Shown here in pieces: positions 28,665-38,642 of a stretch of DNA of 64,000 nt. The DNA comes from Hansfordia pulvinata. Lineage: Eukaryota > Ascomycota > Sordariomycetes > Xylariales. The notes under the pieces were generated by a model. That model searched no databases. It was not told the origin of the DNA and saw nothing but the letters and a program-made list of their open reading frames with translations. Each line of letters begins with the position of its first letter. Positions within the stretch are counted from its first letter, which is position 1. The DNA lies in assembly GCA_006538405.1 (NCBI GenBank), contig BJKQ01000042.1, positions 1 through 64,000 of the forward strand. The letters are read 5' to 3'. The position numbers were made by a program, and so were the translations under genes.

Positions 28665-28704
28665 GAAAGAGGGAGAGAAGGGAGGGGAAGGGAGGGAGAG
28701 AAAA
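28665..28704 (+). repeat. 40-nt all-purine tract
   Basis: An uninterrupted run of G and A (AAGGGAGG-type units) lies directly before the ATG at 28,704. On the opposite strand it is a pyrimidine tract. Such tracts occur in fungal promoters, but function here is unknown. Confidence 0.6.
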
Positions 28705-29104
28705 TGTCAGCGTTGTATGTCATGTCTCTGCTGTCAGCATTGATTTGGGTGCTTAAACTCATCGCTGTCGATACGACAAATGGATGTACTGGCCAGTCAG
28801 ACATTTAACAGCTACCCGGGCCTTAAAAGACAACCAGTTTTTTCTCAAGCAAGAGAGCGTCGACCGACTGGCCGATGTTCCTTCCGCTTAAGGTACATGG
28901 ATTCGGTTGATTCTAGGATCCATCATCTGGTTCTTCAGTCAACGCGACAGACTCCTCGATCGGGTGTCCTTATCCTACTTAGCTGCCGCTGTCGCGATGA
29001 CGGTGTCACAGGTCGCCAGCATCCTGCTCGATCTGGTATTGAACCTCGCGCTCTTCTTTATGGTGAAACAGACTGTCCTGGATGTGATATCCCTATCTCA
29101 ATGA
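28704..29104 (+). pseudogene. Possible small membrane-protein gene, frames broken
   Basis: An ATG at 28,704 opens 34 codons with one membrane segment (SLLSALIWVLKLIAV) and ends at 28,808. From 28,892 to 29,104 another frame encodes a basic loop (FFSQRDRLLDRVS) followed by two hydrophobic helices (YLAAAVAMTVSQVASILL and LNLALFFMV). In between, the same second frame reads FFLKQESVDRLADVPSA before a stop at 28,889-28,891. The pieces look like one small multi-pass protein with an intron or a decay lesion. A 44-bp candidate intron (28,786-28,829) restores frame for the first gap, but I found no clean splice for the second. Family not recognised. Confidence 0.35.
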
Positions 29105-29109
29105 CTCCT

Positions 29110-30780
29110 ATCGCCTCTCGATTGGCTCGTGCATGGTTAGAGAATGATTCATGAGACCCCGAGAAGGGGGAGGGGGAATCAGCGACCGCGGACACTTCGT
29201 GGGCCGATAGCGGCGGTGATGGCTGAGTTGAAGGGTCGAATGCCATGATGGGATGTGATGAAAAGGGATGGAATGAGACTTGAAGATAGACCAGGGAGCG
29301 GCCGCGGTGGCGCAGCACGAGCTGGAAGCTTGCGGGACGGAACGTGAGCAGAGCGAGGAATGGAGATCCGGCGTCAGCGGACATCAGGCGCATAGATATC
29401 TCGGCCTTTCCCCGGGCTCACGGACCCGGACCCTGACATGCTCATGCAAACCTACAGAGACTGTCCGCCTCTCTGGCCCTGGCTTACTCTTTATCCTCCC
29501 TCTCAATACGCCGGACATATCTATACAGAATGAACCCCCCCTCACGTGAGGCATGCAGATAGACGAAGAGGCAGGACCGCAGAGACGATGTGCGGCAGCG
29601 AAAGGGGCAGACTGGGCAGCAGCACAGTGATAAACGTGTCCAAGGGGTAAAGATGTCCGAGTCTGAGCCAAAGTTAGGCAGTGCTGAGTGGCACACTCTC
29701 TTTCCACGCCGCTCAGAGACCCAAGACTACCATGTTGCAGGCTGCGAAGATAGAACCTGCCGCCCAGCCCAACCATGGCGTCTTTCTGGCTGGGTCCACT
29801 GGCCGCTTCCGGCGGCGGGCCCAACGACGACGACATCGACATCGACATCGACAATGGCGACGACGGGCGCCCCCGCCAACCAAAGCTGCCCTTCCCGCTA
29901 TCCCGTAGGGGCTGCGTTGGTGATTGGCAGCCCGCTTCGCTGCCCAACTGAAAGATTCTACCTATTCCCTCGCAGCAATGCCGCGTGCGTTGGCTCGGGC
30001 AAAAATATGCATCTGCAGCGTAGCCCGTGGTTAGGAGGCAATCTGAGGCTACTCGTACTGGGATGTCGGGATCGCAGAATCACTATGACGATGGCCCCAT
30101 CCGCCTCCAAGCCCTCGCTCCCGCACCGATTGGATATCAGTTAACAAGGGGAGGGGGCCCTCGGACTCATTTAGCCGCAGACGGCCTCACAAGGTATGGG
30201 GGGCCGCTTCAACGTCCCTACGAGAAGGACATTCATAACAGGCAGCAGACAGCGGGCTTCGAGACTGGATAGAAAGAATCACGAGACCTTCGCAGGCACT
30301 AGTCTTCGCATCAGGTATTGCCCACCACGATCTCATTATCGCCGTTCCTTCTAGAGGGGTTCGCGCCGTGCCGCGGGGATACCTGCCTGTGCGGTTGCAA
30401 AGGACTTAGGTCTGATACATCGTGCCCAGACACGTAAGAACCACACCTGGCGAGCTTCTGGGCACAAGAAAGGCTAGTCAGATCTGTTCAGGCCAGGTGC
30501 GAATCATCCATTTGCTAGGCGGTCACGTCAAATGGCGGTCTCGAGTAAGCCTCGATCTCGATGGCCGTATTCCAGGACACCAGTGTAAAGCGGCTCCGCT
30601 TTCCACCCCAGCTGTGTGACTGTACACCACGGATTGGAGTGATATCAATGGTCGTGACAGCAATGTCAAGAAGGCAACTGATCATAGCCTTTCTGAATGG
30701 AAAGGACTTGATTGGCTACCAGTGACGCGACGATGAGTCCTAGGCACGCAACATCTAAACAAGTAGGACATTCCGGCGTG
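29110..30780. other. Region with ambiguous overlapping ORFs
   Basis: Both strands are open for roughly 180 codons around 29,384-30,144, which is typical of repeat-biased, GC-rich DNA. A plus-strand piece near 30,265-30,400 (SQALVFASGIAHHDLIIAVP) reads like real protein. No splice chain to neighbours, domain or start could be established, so I call no gene. Confidence 0.35.
29824..29866. repeat. GACATC/GACGAC microsatellite
   Basis: Short GAC-based hexamer and triplet units run for about 43 bp. On the plus strand one frame reads polythreonine-serine and another reads polyarginine-histidine, so the overlapping long ORFs here owe part of their length to this repeat. Confidence 0.6.
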
Positions 30781-30782
30781 TG

Positions 30783-32617
30783 TCAAGCCTCTAAGAAGCC
30801 GTTCCCGTGGCCCTGGAGGAAGAACATCTGCATGGCCTCCGTCTCTAAAGCCAAAGACTGTATGCGCAGTGCTTCGCTATGTGTTAGCAGAGACAGTCCG
30901 CGCTCTCGAAACGTTTCGACACCCTCTTGCGGAATCAAGTGTGGCTGCTCCAGGACCGACGACTCAGCCAGGTCATCGCGATATTTGACGGCCAGGTCAT
31001 CCTGAATTCTGCCGGCCAGGTCATTCTGGATTCTGCCGGCCACATCATCCTGGGGTTCGTCGGCCAGGTCGTCATACTTTCTGCCGAGTGGTTCGTCGGT
31101 CTGCTTCTCGAGTAGATCTGCCTTGATGAGCGCGGCGTCCCTCGCCCTGCCGTCCGCCTCAGCCCACGGGTTTGCAGGGAAGCCGCCCTTTAACATGTCG
31201 TCCGCCTCGGCCCACGGATTTGCCAGGATTAGGCTTTCCATGTCCTTCATGTGTAAGCTTGTCCTTGGCACGGGAGCGAGACCCTCCATTCGATCCTTGC
31301 CTGGCGAAACCATATCGTCTTTGTCGGAGTGTAAAGCTTCGCCTTGTCTCGGGGCGGTGTCTTCGTGCGCGTTGAACCCGTGATTCTGCGGTGGCCTTAG
31401 GAGAGACCGCAATGCTTGTCCTGGGTCGGGCCTACGTTAGTTAGGGCCGTCATGAGCTCAAAGTCGGCTCGCAAAAGAGAGGGGCCGCGGTGGAAAGGCT
31501 TACAGCTGAGGTGAAGAGATTAGCGGACCCTCATTAGTGGACAGTTCCGCCATCCGAGAGGTAAGAGTGGAAAGTTCGGCCTCTTTATCGGAGCGCTCCC
31601 ATGGGTTGGAATATCCAAGGGAGCGGAGCCATTGCTCGACAGACTGAGGTGAATGAAAGTGAGCCTTCACGACTTCGGCGTTGAAGTGGTACCCGGTGTA
31701 CTCGCCGCCTTGAACAAGGCCTATCTTGATACTGTATTTACAGACCAGATTGGTAACGAGCTTGGTAAAGTCGGGCCAGATGAGCTGCGAAAACCCAGAC
31801 CCCAATGTTCCTTGGTTCATGTTGCAAGAATCGAGTGCCGAGGAGACAAGAAAGTCGAAAGTCCTTTGGCCACTCTGGTGCGGAGTGATGTTGTACCGGA
31901 CCATGAGGTAGAGGATGTTCGCCTTGACGAGCAGGCAAAAACGGCGCCCGGCCTTGGGGCGGCCTCGATACTCGGAAATGGGGATGCCGCAACAGACCTG
32001 GGGATGGCAAGGTAATTAGCACTGGATCCCGTGGCAAGGAGGAGATGAAGCTCATGGAGTGAGATGAGGCAGAGCGCGCGAGAACGTACTGATGGGCTGT
32101 TGTTGAGACACATGTTGATGAAGGGCAACTGGCGTGGACCAGGGACGGACACGAATCTCGCGACCCTGACCGACAAGAAAATCCCCAAGAGAGAGTCTGC
32201 ACCGAGATCGCGCGTGGTCGGAAGCTGTGTGGAATTTCCTGACAAGATTGACCAGTTGGAAGCTCAACGTTCCCAGGCGCACGAGGGACTGCGAGTAATT
32301 GGCAGGTAGAGCAGGACTTGGGCGACTCCTTCATAAATCCCAAACCAAGATCGCGCAGCAGACACAAGATGGCCGAAAGTGAAGGTCGCGCCGTTGACGG
32401 ATAACGAGGCCACTGCTGGTACGAGTGACGCGACTATTGCCAGAGACAAAGGGAGAGGCAACGGGGAGAAGGGCGGTGAAGTTTCCGGCAAGGACACGAT
32501 GTCATGATGTCGACCAGGTATCGCAGCTGGAAACCGGAGGGCTGGTGGCGCCACTGGATTTGCACATGGCGACTGGATAGTTGAAGATGGAATGAAAGGT
32601 CCGGAGATTTGGCCCAT
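30783..32617 (-). CDS. Putative multi-exon gene, unknown protein with NPW and DDLA repeats
   Basis: The best-supported piece runs from 32,245 to 31,500 with an intron at 31,998-32,089. This 92-bp intron has a GTACGT donor, a GCTAAT-like branch and a CCAG acceptor, and joins frames without a shift. The resulting exon reads AGRRFCLLVKANILYLMVRY, then a mixed helical domain ending near SVEQWLRSLGYSNPWERS. A further minus-strand ORF, 31,412-30,783, carries two NPWAEAD motifs and four or five DDLA/NDLAGRIQ units. It shares the NPW motif with the previous exon, so I infer one gene. An upstream frame from ATG 32,617 ends in a TGA near 32,279 that would need another intron. The plus-strand ORFs here are mirror shadows. 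Start, exon 1 and function are unresolved. Confidence 0.5.
30989..31080 (-). repeat. 30-bp coding minisatellite (DDLA-type units)
   Basis: About three imperfect 30-bp units of the form GCCGGCCAGGTCATnCTG occur on the plus strand. On the minus strand they encode repeated (D/N)DLAGRIQ or DDLA peptides inside the putative 30.8-32.6 kb gene. Length variation here would change the protein in frame. Confidence 0.65.
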
Positions 32618-32869
32618 CCTGCATGCGATTTGTTACATGTTGTGATGAAGTTGGTTTTTAATGGGCAGCGGTCCGGCCAGGTGCATATGGATGACGCGTG
32701 GGGACAAGGGCGCTGATAGCAGTCGGTGCTCAGGTGCCGTTGGTTTGTTGCACGCGCCAGCATGGGAGACCTGGCAGGCGGGAAGAAGAGCGCAGCCGGG
32801 GCCCTGGGGATGACGGCAATATCATGGGCCGGCTTGTCGGGCAGCGCATGGCGTTATCAGTTGAAGGGC

Positions 32870-32870
<1 letters not shown>

Positions 32871-32900
<30 letters not shown>
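32871..32900. repeat. GACGGC hexanucleotide repeat, five copies
   Basis: Five perfect GACGGC units run in tandem. This is a simple sequence repeat upstream of the putative gene ending at 32.6 kb on the opposite strand. Confidence 0.85.
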
Positions 32901-32902
<2 letters not shown>

Positions 32903-33173
32903 TGGTGTGCTGAGGAGCAAAGAGAACGAACGGGGTGCGATGGAGGAAGAGTGATGATGGAGGAGAGAGTGCCGGCTGGTAAACAACCTCAGGTAGGCTC
33001 AGGATGCCCGTGGATGGTGGGGTGTGGTGGGGTGGACAAGCGGCCTAGAGCCGGCAGTTGAGCTGTTGTCGATCCATGCCCGTGTCTTTCTCACCCCACC
33101 AGACCACCACCACCCGTCCTCGACATGTCATCTCCGGTTCGATCGGGTGGTACTCGTACATATGAGTATTGGT

Positions 33174-33317
33174 GGTCCTAAAATGTGAGCGATTAGGACG
33201 TATGGTCCTAAAACATGGGCGATTAGGATGCATGGTCTTAAAAGGTACCTGGGTATTTAGGAGATTAGGACGCATAGTCCTAAAAGCTGGGCGATTAGGA
33301 CGTATGGTCTTAAAGTG
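33174..33317. repeat. 30-bp minisatellite, about four and a half units
   Basis: Units follow the pattern GG(T)C(C/T)TAAAA-n-GGGCGATTAGGA(C/T)GnAT. Two run at 30-bp spacing, one is expanded to about 42 bp by an inserted GGTACCTGGGTATTTAG-type segment, then another 30-bp unit and a partial unit follow. GTCCTAAAA and ATTAGGAC at the unit ends are partly complementary, so each unit can fold. The same family occurs at 24,606-24,676. Confidence 0.75.
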
Positions 33318-33329
33318 TGCTGAACCGTG

Positions 33330-34340
33330 GACAGCCCCCCAACGTGTCGTGTTCGGGGAGTGGGAAGGCACGACTGTGCCAAAGGGGTATTTAGGTCGAA
33401 TTAGCCGACCGGGAGTCCGACCGGGGGACTCTCCCTTCCCCAACATCAGGACACCCATTTGCTTCCCTCATTGCTATCCACCTACTAGGAGCCAGGCGTG
33501 CCAGGTGCCAGGTTCCCTGGCACACAGCGAGCCGACATACTCGCTACCGGTAGACTGACCTTGAGCTGCAGTGGAGCCGCATCGGAACGCCAGGGCCTGG
33601 ATGCGAACACTTCCAGCCTCGTGCCTGTACGAGTACGGGCTTGTGCGAGTTCCCCTCAGTGGGAGTCTTGTACATCTCCCTGCACGATCACATAGAACAT
33701 TGAATGCTTGCAGCTATCTACTCGTATGCTGTGCGATGTCTCGGCAGCAGATGAAGGGCCCGACCTATAAGACTGCCTTGATGAGCTACTCGTAGGAATT
33801 GGCGGTGATGTACGCGTACGAGTACCTTCTTAAGTTCTTTTGCACGGTGGTACCTGTTCTTTGACTGGGCGGTACTCGAAAAGATGAAAGGAAAGTTCCA
33901 GAAGCACATCAACTGCGTAGAGAAAAAGAAGGCTGTAACGGTGCCGCGTTGCCCAGTTCCAAATGGTTCAATATTTGGTCGAGGTACATTCTACATTCTA
34001 CGCATCTAAGAAACACATTGACCGCTCAGATGCATATTCTGGTACGCTTCCGTCGTATCCATGTAGCGTGTACATCAGTACTTGAATACTTCAGCTGCAA
34101 ACAGCACCAGGCGTGGATGAGTGCATCACATGCAGACACGCAACCACATTCTGGCCCGGATCCCTGACTGGCTTCCAGGTTGCTCGTGGACCGGCCTCTC
34201 CGACGGCGACAGAGTGACTCACACTTCAAGTCCTTGTCGCTCTCACCGAGCCAACTCTCACAAGCGTAGCGGGCGCTCTCCATTCTTCTTTACCCGGCTG
34301 CCTCCTCGCCGGTGTGATGGTCGACCTACACATGTCATGT
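33330..34340. other. Intergenic, rich in TACTCGTAC-type motifs
   Basis: No gene was found. At least four TACTCGTA/TACGAGTA motifs cluster between 33,620 and 33,880, and one lies at 33,151. ORFs across this stretch run through these motifs and are not protein-like. Confidence 0.45.
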
Positions 34341-34345
34341 GATTC

Positions 34346-34550
34346 GTCGCGTCGCGGGTTGCGGCCTGCATCCCGCAAACTGTCAGTCTTTGTGTGAACG
34401 AAAGCCGCGCACGAGTAGACAGCTGACGTTTCCGTATAGACGATCTCACTACAGGCAAAGTATGATACGTCTGGCGCGTTACGGGTTGCGGTCCACACTT
34501 GGCAAAGCGGCAACCTTTGCGTGGAGGAAAGCCGCGTACCAGTAGACAGT
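34346..34550. repeat. Diverged direct repeat, two units about 122 bp apart
   Basis: Unit 1 (about 34,346-34,425) and unit 2 (about 34,469-34,550) share GCG(T)..CGGGTTGCGG, GGCAAA/CGCAAA, CTTTG(T/C)GTG(A/G)A, GAAAGCCGCG(C/T)AC and AGTAGACAG in the same order. Most differences are transitions. On one frame both read as CGLHP/CGPHL peptides, but no gene is supported. Confidence 0.65.
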
Positions 34551-34906
34551 CGCGGCACCAACCTTATGTCCTTATGTGGGTAGGCATCGAGCTTCTTCGC
34601 ATTCACCTTTCCAGTACAGATCCTACGACTGGCGCGATGCTATTTAGTCTAGACTGGCAGCCGCCTTGGTCCGGTTTTCTTCGCCTTCCTCTCTTCACAT
34701 CTGCTCCCTGATGGCCGCAGACCTCACTTGGCTGGCCTCTCGCCCTGGCTTGATCTTCTTGCCTTTCTAGGTCTTCATTTCTGGTTATGTCCAGTACGGG
34801 TGTTTATGCTGATGCTGATGACACTCAGGTCTTGGGTTGATCTCTATCATTACTGGTGACTGCGCGGTTCAGAAGGGGCTTCAATCTGCTTCTGATTGGG
34901 CGTGAG

Positions 34907-35350
34907 CAACTCTGATGAGTTGCCATGTCAAGTCTGAGCCGAGACCTGACGACTCTGATGAGTTCTCGTGTCTACGTCGAGACCCATGACCCCGGTAGGC
35001 TTTCGAAATAGGCGTGGGATTGAATCTCTGTCGCTAGAGTTGATCTCTAGTGTCGCACCGGAATCTGCGGTGCCTCGCGGGCGCCCACGTAGGTCTGGTA
35101 GATCGTCTCGAGGAGTCGCGCACGCGCGGCTTCTACAGCTCCACCCTGATGCGGTTGGCGGTACGCGCTTCACTTGCGTGGCTTTCTTCTCTTCAACAGA
35201 AGTTAGCAAGGTTGCACGGTCAGGAACATTGCAATCCAGGCGCTGAGAGGTTATCGTGGAGTGGAATGATTTCTCTGGCTCTCTGATGAGGGACCTCCAT
35301 TCTCGTGGCTCTCTGATGAGGGGCCTCTAGTCTCTGGGCCTCTGACGAGG
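34907..35350. repeat. Family of short CTC-TGAT-GAG hairpins
   Basis: Five small inverted repeats share the core CTCTGATGAG or CTCTGACGAG. They lie at 34,907-34,922 (six-bp stem CAACTC/GAGTTG), 34,952-34,963, 35,281-35,290, 35,311-35,320 and 35,339-35,350. The last three form a 30-bp tandem array. The loops are TGAT or TGAC. See the finding on whether this is an RNA element. Confidence 0.6.
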
Positions 35351-35355
35351 GACGT

Positions 35356-35497
35356 CTCCTCGATAGGAGAGCAGCCAGCGGCTGGTCGGGGGCTCGTTTA
35401 GTAAAAGAGCAGCTTGAGGAGCGCCCCTTAGGCGCCCTTAACCTTACCCGCTCTCAAGAGAGTGACAAGCGGCCCACCTGAGACTCCTCGATAGGAG
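35356..35497. repeat. Direct repeat of a CTCCTCGATAGGAG hairpin
   Basis: The 14-nt hairpin CTCCTCGATAGGAG occurs at 35,356-35,369 and again at 35,484-35,497, 128 bp apart. Similar sequence follows each copy (AGCAGCCAG and CGCAGTCAG). It directly follows the CTCTGATGAG array and may be part of the same decayed element. Confidence 0.6.
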
Positions 35498-35499
35498 CG

Positions 35500-37620
35500 C
35501 AGTCAGAGGCGAGTCCCTTCACCAAGGGATCGAGCTCCTGAACCACAGCGCCGGCCCGCCCTACTTAGGCCGGGCATGCCCGAAACGAAACGTGTAGCCA
35601 GGGGTACAGTATCCTGTTTGCCCACCTCCTTTGTACTCGTGGTCTGCACCACCGCACAGAATGAAGCAGCCCCCAGGACTGGGAGCCGGATCTCAGTATC
35701 TTATCGATAAGACATGGGAGTTCCAAATTCCAATGTTGAATCCCACGTGTTCGTGCCTCGAACGTCGTGCCTCGAAGGCTTGCTTAGGTAGCACAGTCAC
35801 CCTAATGAGGATAACCTGAACTATGTGCTTCGCGAATCCACCATCTTTTCCTTTCTCTTTTCGATACTCGTCCCAGTACTCGTGCGAGCACACTGGAAAC
35901 GAGATGACCACCCACTGTCCACGTCATTGCTATTAGAGCTTATAGAGCTATGCTTGCTCAGCTGTGGACTTGGCAGGGCTTGTTGCACGACTACGTCCAT
36001 GGATCTACTGCTGACGCTTGCCGGACGCTCGGGCATATCTGTGATAGGTGTACCACGAGGTCCCCGGCTTTCCCGCAGTAGGTTTCTTGTCCGGCGCAAA
36101 GAGGAGGGGAGCATTCCTCTCTCTCGTCTCGCACTTTTAGGAACACACATGATACATCGTATGTACGCCTTCGGGGCCCACCCTTATCATGCAGTGATTC
36201 CTGACGTGAAGGAGCCCGAGCACGACCAAAGCCAGCTTCTCAATTCAAAAGAAGCCACGCAGAAGAGGATCGTCTTCTTTCCGGCGCCGAGCTACGACTC
36301 CCATCCCGGCTAGGGCCCCGTTCCGTATCCCTCTAGGCTTCGGCTGGGCTTCTGGCTCTGCGCTTTGTATTGGACAGGAGTGTTGGTCTCGTATCGTGTA
36401 CGGAACCGCCAGCGGTTGGTCTCCTCTTGTTAAATCGGCTCTTCATTACAGACCCTGCAGCAACGGCTGCTGCACGAACGCGCCACCTGCGGCGTGTCCC
36501 ACCCAGCGCCGTCACGCCACCCGAGCCGGCTGAGATCGTGCTGCCGACCTGCTGGGATGCCGAGCCGCCGTCACAGCTGCTAAAGTCGGGGACCGACGGA
36601 TGAGGCAACGAGAGCAGGAGCGAGGCCTGTGAAACACGCCTTCGTCCGGGCTGCAACCCAGGCAGTCCGTCTGTCCGTCCCTCTCGTCTGCGATCAGCGT
36701 TGGGACGCATTATCGAATACTAAAACCTCGGGCATCCACAGCTAGGCACTGACAGTTGAAGTCGCGCTTGAGGCGTTCAACGTATTTACAGTAACATCCT
36801 GATCGCACTTCGTGTTCCGTTTTCAGCGCAGCTACCCTCGCGGCTTTCCTTATGTTCATGCTCATCTTTAATCCATATTCATATACCGATCCCTATGCGC
36901 GTGCGTGCAGATAATGCGTGCGTGTTCACATTTGTTTCCAAATATCTGCCCCTCTTCACTTCCGACGGCTCGGCCAGAGTCGTGCTCGACATCTCGCTCA
37001 CAGAGGAGTTCATGGAGTCACTGTGTCACATGCGGCCCCAGATTGGGCCAAGAGCGACTGCGCGAGCACCGGCTTGGAGAGGGACGCGGCCATGCTTTTG
37101 ACAGCAGTCGAAGCTCGCATTGTCGGAGGTCTGTGGTAGTCCACCTTGGCGAAATGCATCAAGTTGTGGCACTTTCTGCTGAGGGAGAGTCCCCTTGTAA
37201 CTTGTAAGAGTGGTCATCTTTCGGCTCTCGACCTGGCTGTCAGACGAGACTGAGACTTGATAGTGGAAACGCCCTTGGATACTTCGAACCCAGCGTCCCC
37301 ATCGCGTTGGGGAGCTCCAGAGTTGAGATCCGCTGTCTGATTTTATCGTTGTAGTGACTACGCCTGGATTCCTGTTCAAGCCCCAGAATACATCCGTTCA
37401 GGAGTGAGTCACTGACGCTCAGTGAAAGTTTGTCCAAGACTCCGGGCAATCTCGTTCACAGTCTCGAGAGTGGGTGTAAACGCGATCTCAGGCATGCCGA
37501 GCCTTGCAACCGCCAGCTCACCCGTCCAGATACAGCCCCGCCTTGCGGCCGACACAAGCCGCCGGAAAAGGCAACGCCAACGCTATTGCTCGCCTGATTA
37601 AAGCCGACGCTTAACAGCCT
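35500..37620. other. No supported gene
   Basis: Several ORFs of 100-160 codons overlap on both strands at 35,821-36,313 but lack ATG starts or domain content. A signal-like run (FSFLFSILVPVLVRA) begins at a GTG and has no ATG. Nothing else in this stretch could be supported. Confidence 0.4.
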
Positions 37621-37627
37621 TGTCTTC

Positions 37628-38247
37628 TCATAGCTTGGCTCGTAACAGAGACTTGCTGCCGGCGAACGAGTCGGTGGCCTTATCGGTAGACAAGCCGGCG
37701 GTCTCGGCGGCAGACTCGTTGTCTTCAGGCTCCTCTTCAACCGGAACGTTCTTCCTCGTGTGTTGAAATCCGTCAGCCATGATGTACCATGGGCGCCCGT
37801 GCTCGTGCTTCACTTTCCTTCCAGTCGACACCGGCGGCCTTAAGCTTCTTCTCGCAACTGCTGCGCATGCCGCCGTCGCTAAACTCGGTGACGGTCGACA
37901 TCCACAGATTGAGCGGGAAGCGGTCGCGCACGGGTGGGCAATCCTCCTCTTATCTTTGCTACTAAGGCTGGCTCCGGGGCCTTGAGCGTCTTAAAGCAGG
38001 GGTCGTTGCTGTTAGCCGGGGTCGCATCGAGCGCCTCGTCCTGGTCTTGCTCGTCGTACAAGTCGTCGCCACCGATGCTGAACTGTGCCATGGTCTTCAT
38101 CATCTGCTCAGTTCTCTTTAAACAGTCGTCAAGAGTCTCAAGAGCCGAGTTCTGGCTTGCATTCTGGCTACTGAATGCGCACTTATTCGCTACGATGGTC
38201 GGGTTTTTGTTCGTGTTCGCGGTGGATATATCGTTCGTGTTTATCAA
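37628..38247 (-). pseudogene. Frame-shifted ghost gene, unknown family
   Basis: Three minus-strand frames in succession read like one protein. The first (about 38,210-37,990) is acidic and helical (LDDCLKRTEQMMKTMAQF, then DDLYDEQDQDEALD). The second (about 37,935-37,830) reads RFPLNLWMSTVTEFSDGG, then CEKKLKAAGVDWK. The third (37,810-37,628) reads GRPWYIMADGFQHTRK followed by an acidic tail and TAA. The joins do not fall on good splice sites, so at least two indels are likely. No ATG precedes the first frame convincingly. Function is not recognised. The acidic low-complexity tail and lack of signal peptide suggest an intracellular protein. Confidence 0.4.
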
Positions 38248-38642
38248 AAAGTTATGGTTCGTGATGTCGTGCTTGAATGTGCGCGTACAACTCGTGGGTT
38301 TCGTTATTATGCTTAAAGACGTTTGTGGTCGTGCACGAGTGCCTGTTCGTATCCAGAAACTGCATCAAGTTTCAGGAAACTGACATGATGTACGTGATAC
38401 TGAACAGATAGCCGTCGTCGTGACCACCAGAGAGCGTGCTCTTGATCACGTGGTGGCTCGCAGTGTCGACCATCTTCTAGGTCACCTGCTCGTTTCTGCT
38501 GTTCATAAAACCATGGCGTGATCTGGTATCACGATCCCCGCTCGATCGTAGCTCCTTTTACCATCCTTAAAAACTGACTCATAGGAATGGTTATTGAATA
38601 GAACGGGTATTTCATTATATACTAATAATAGTACGCTGATAA

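Noticed and set aside
29384..30144. Overlapping long ORFs on both strands (about 185 codons each)
   Set aside because: Length is inflated by a GACATC-type microsatellite; the two strands cannot both be coding and neither has splice or domain support.
34907..35350. Hammerhead ribozyme or C/D snoRNA suggested by CTGATGAG
   Set aside because: No GAAA partner at hammerhead spacing and no D box with terminal stem; kept only as an unexplained hairpin repeat.
35821..36313. Signal-peptide-like ORF (plus) and a 109-codon ORF (minus) over the same DNA
   Set aside because: The plus ORF lacks an ATG; the minus ORF has an ATG but no protein-like features beyond low-complexity Ser/Arg.
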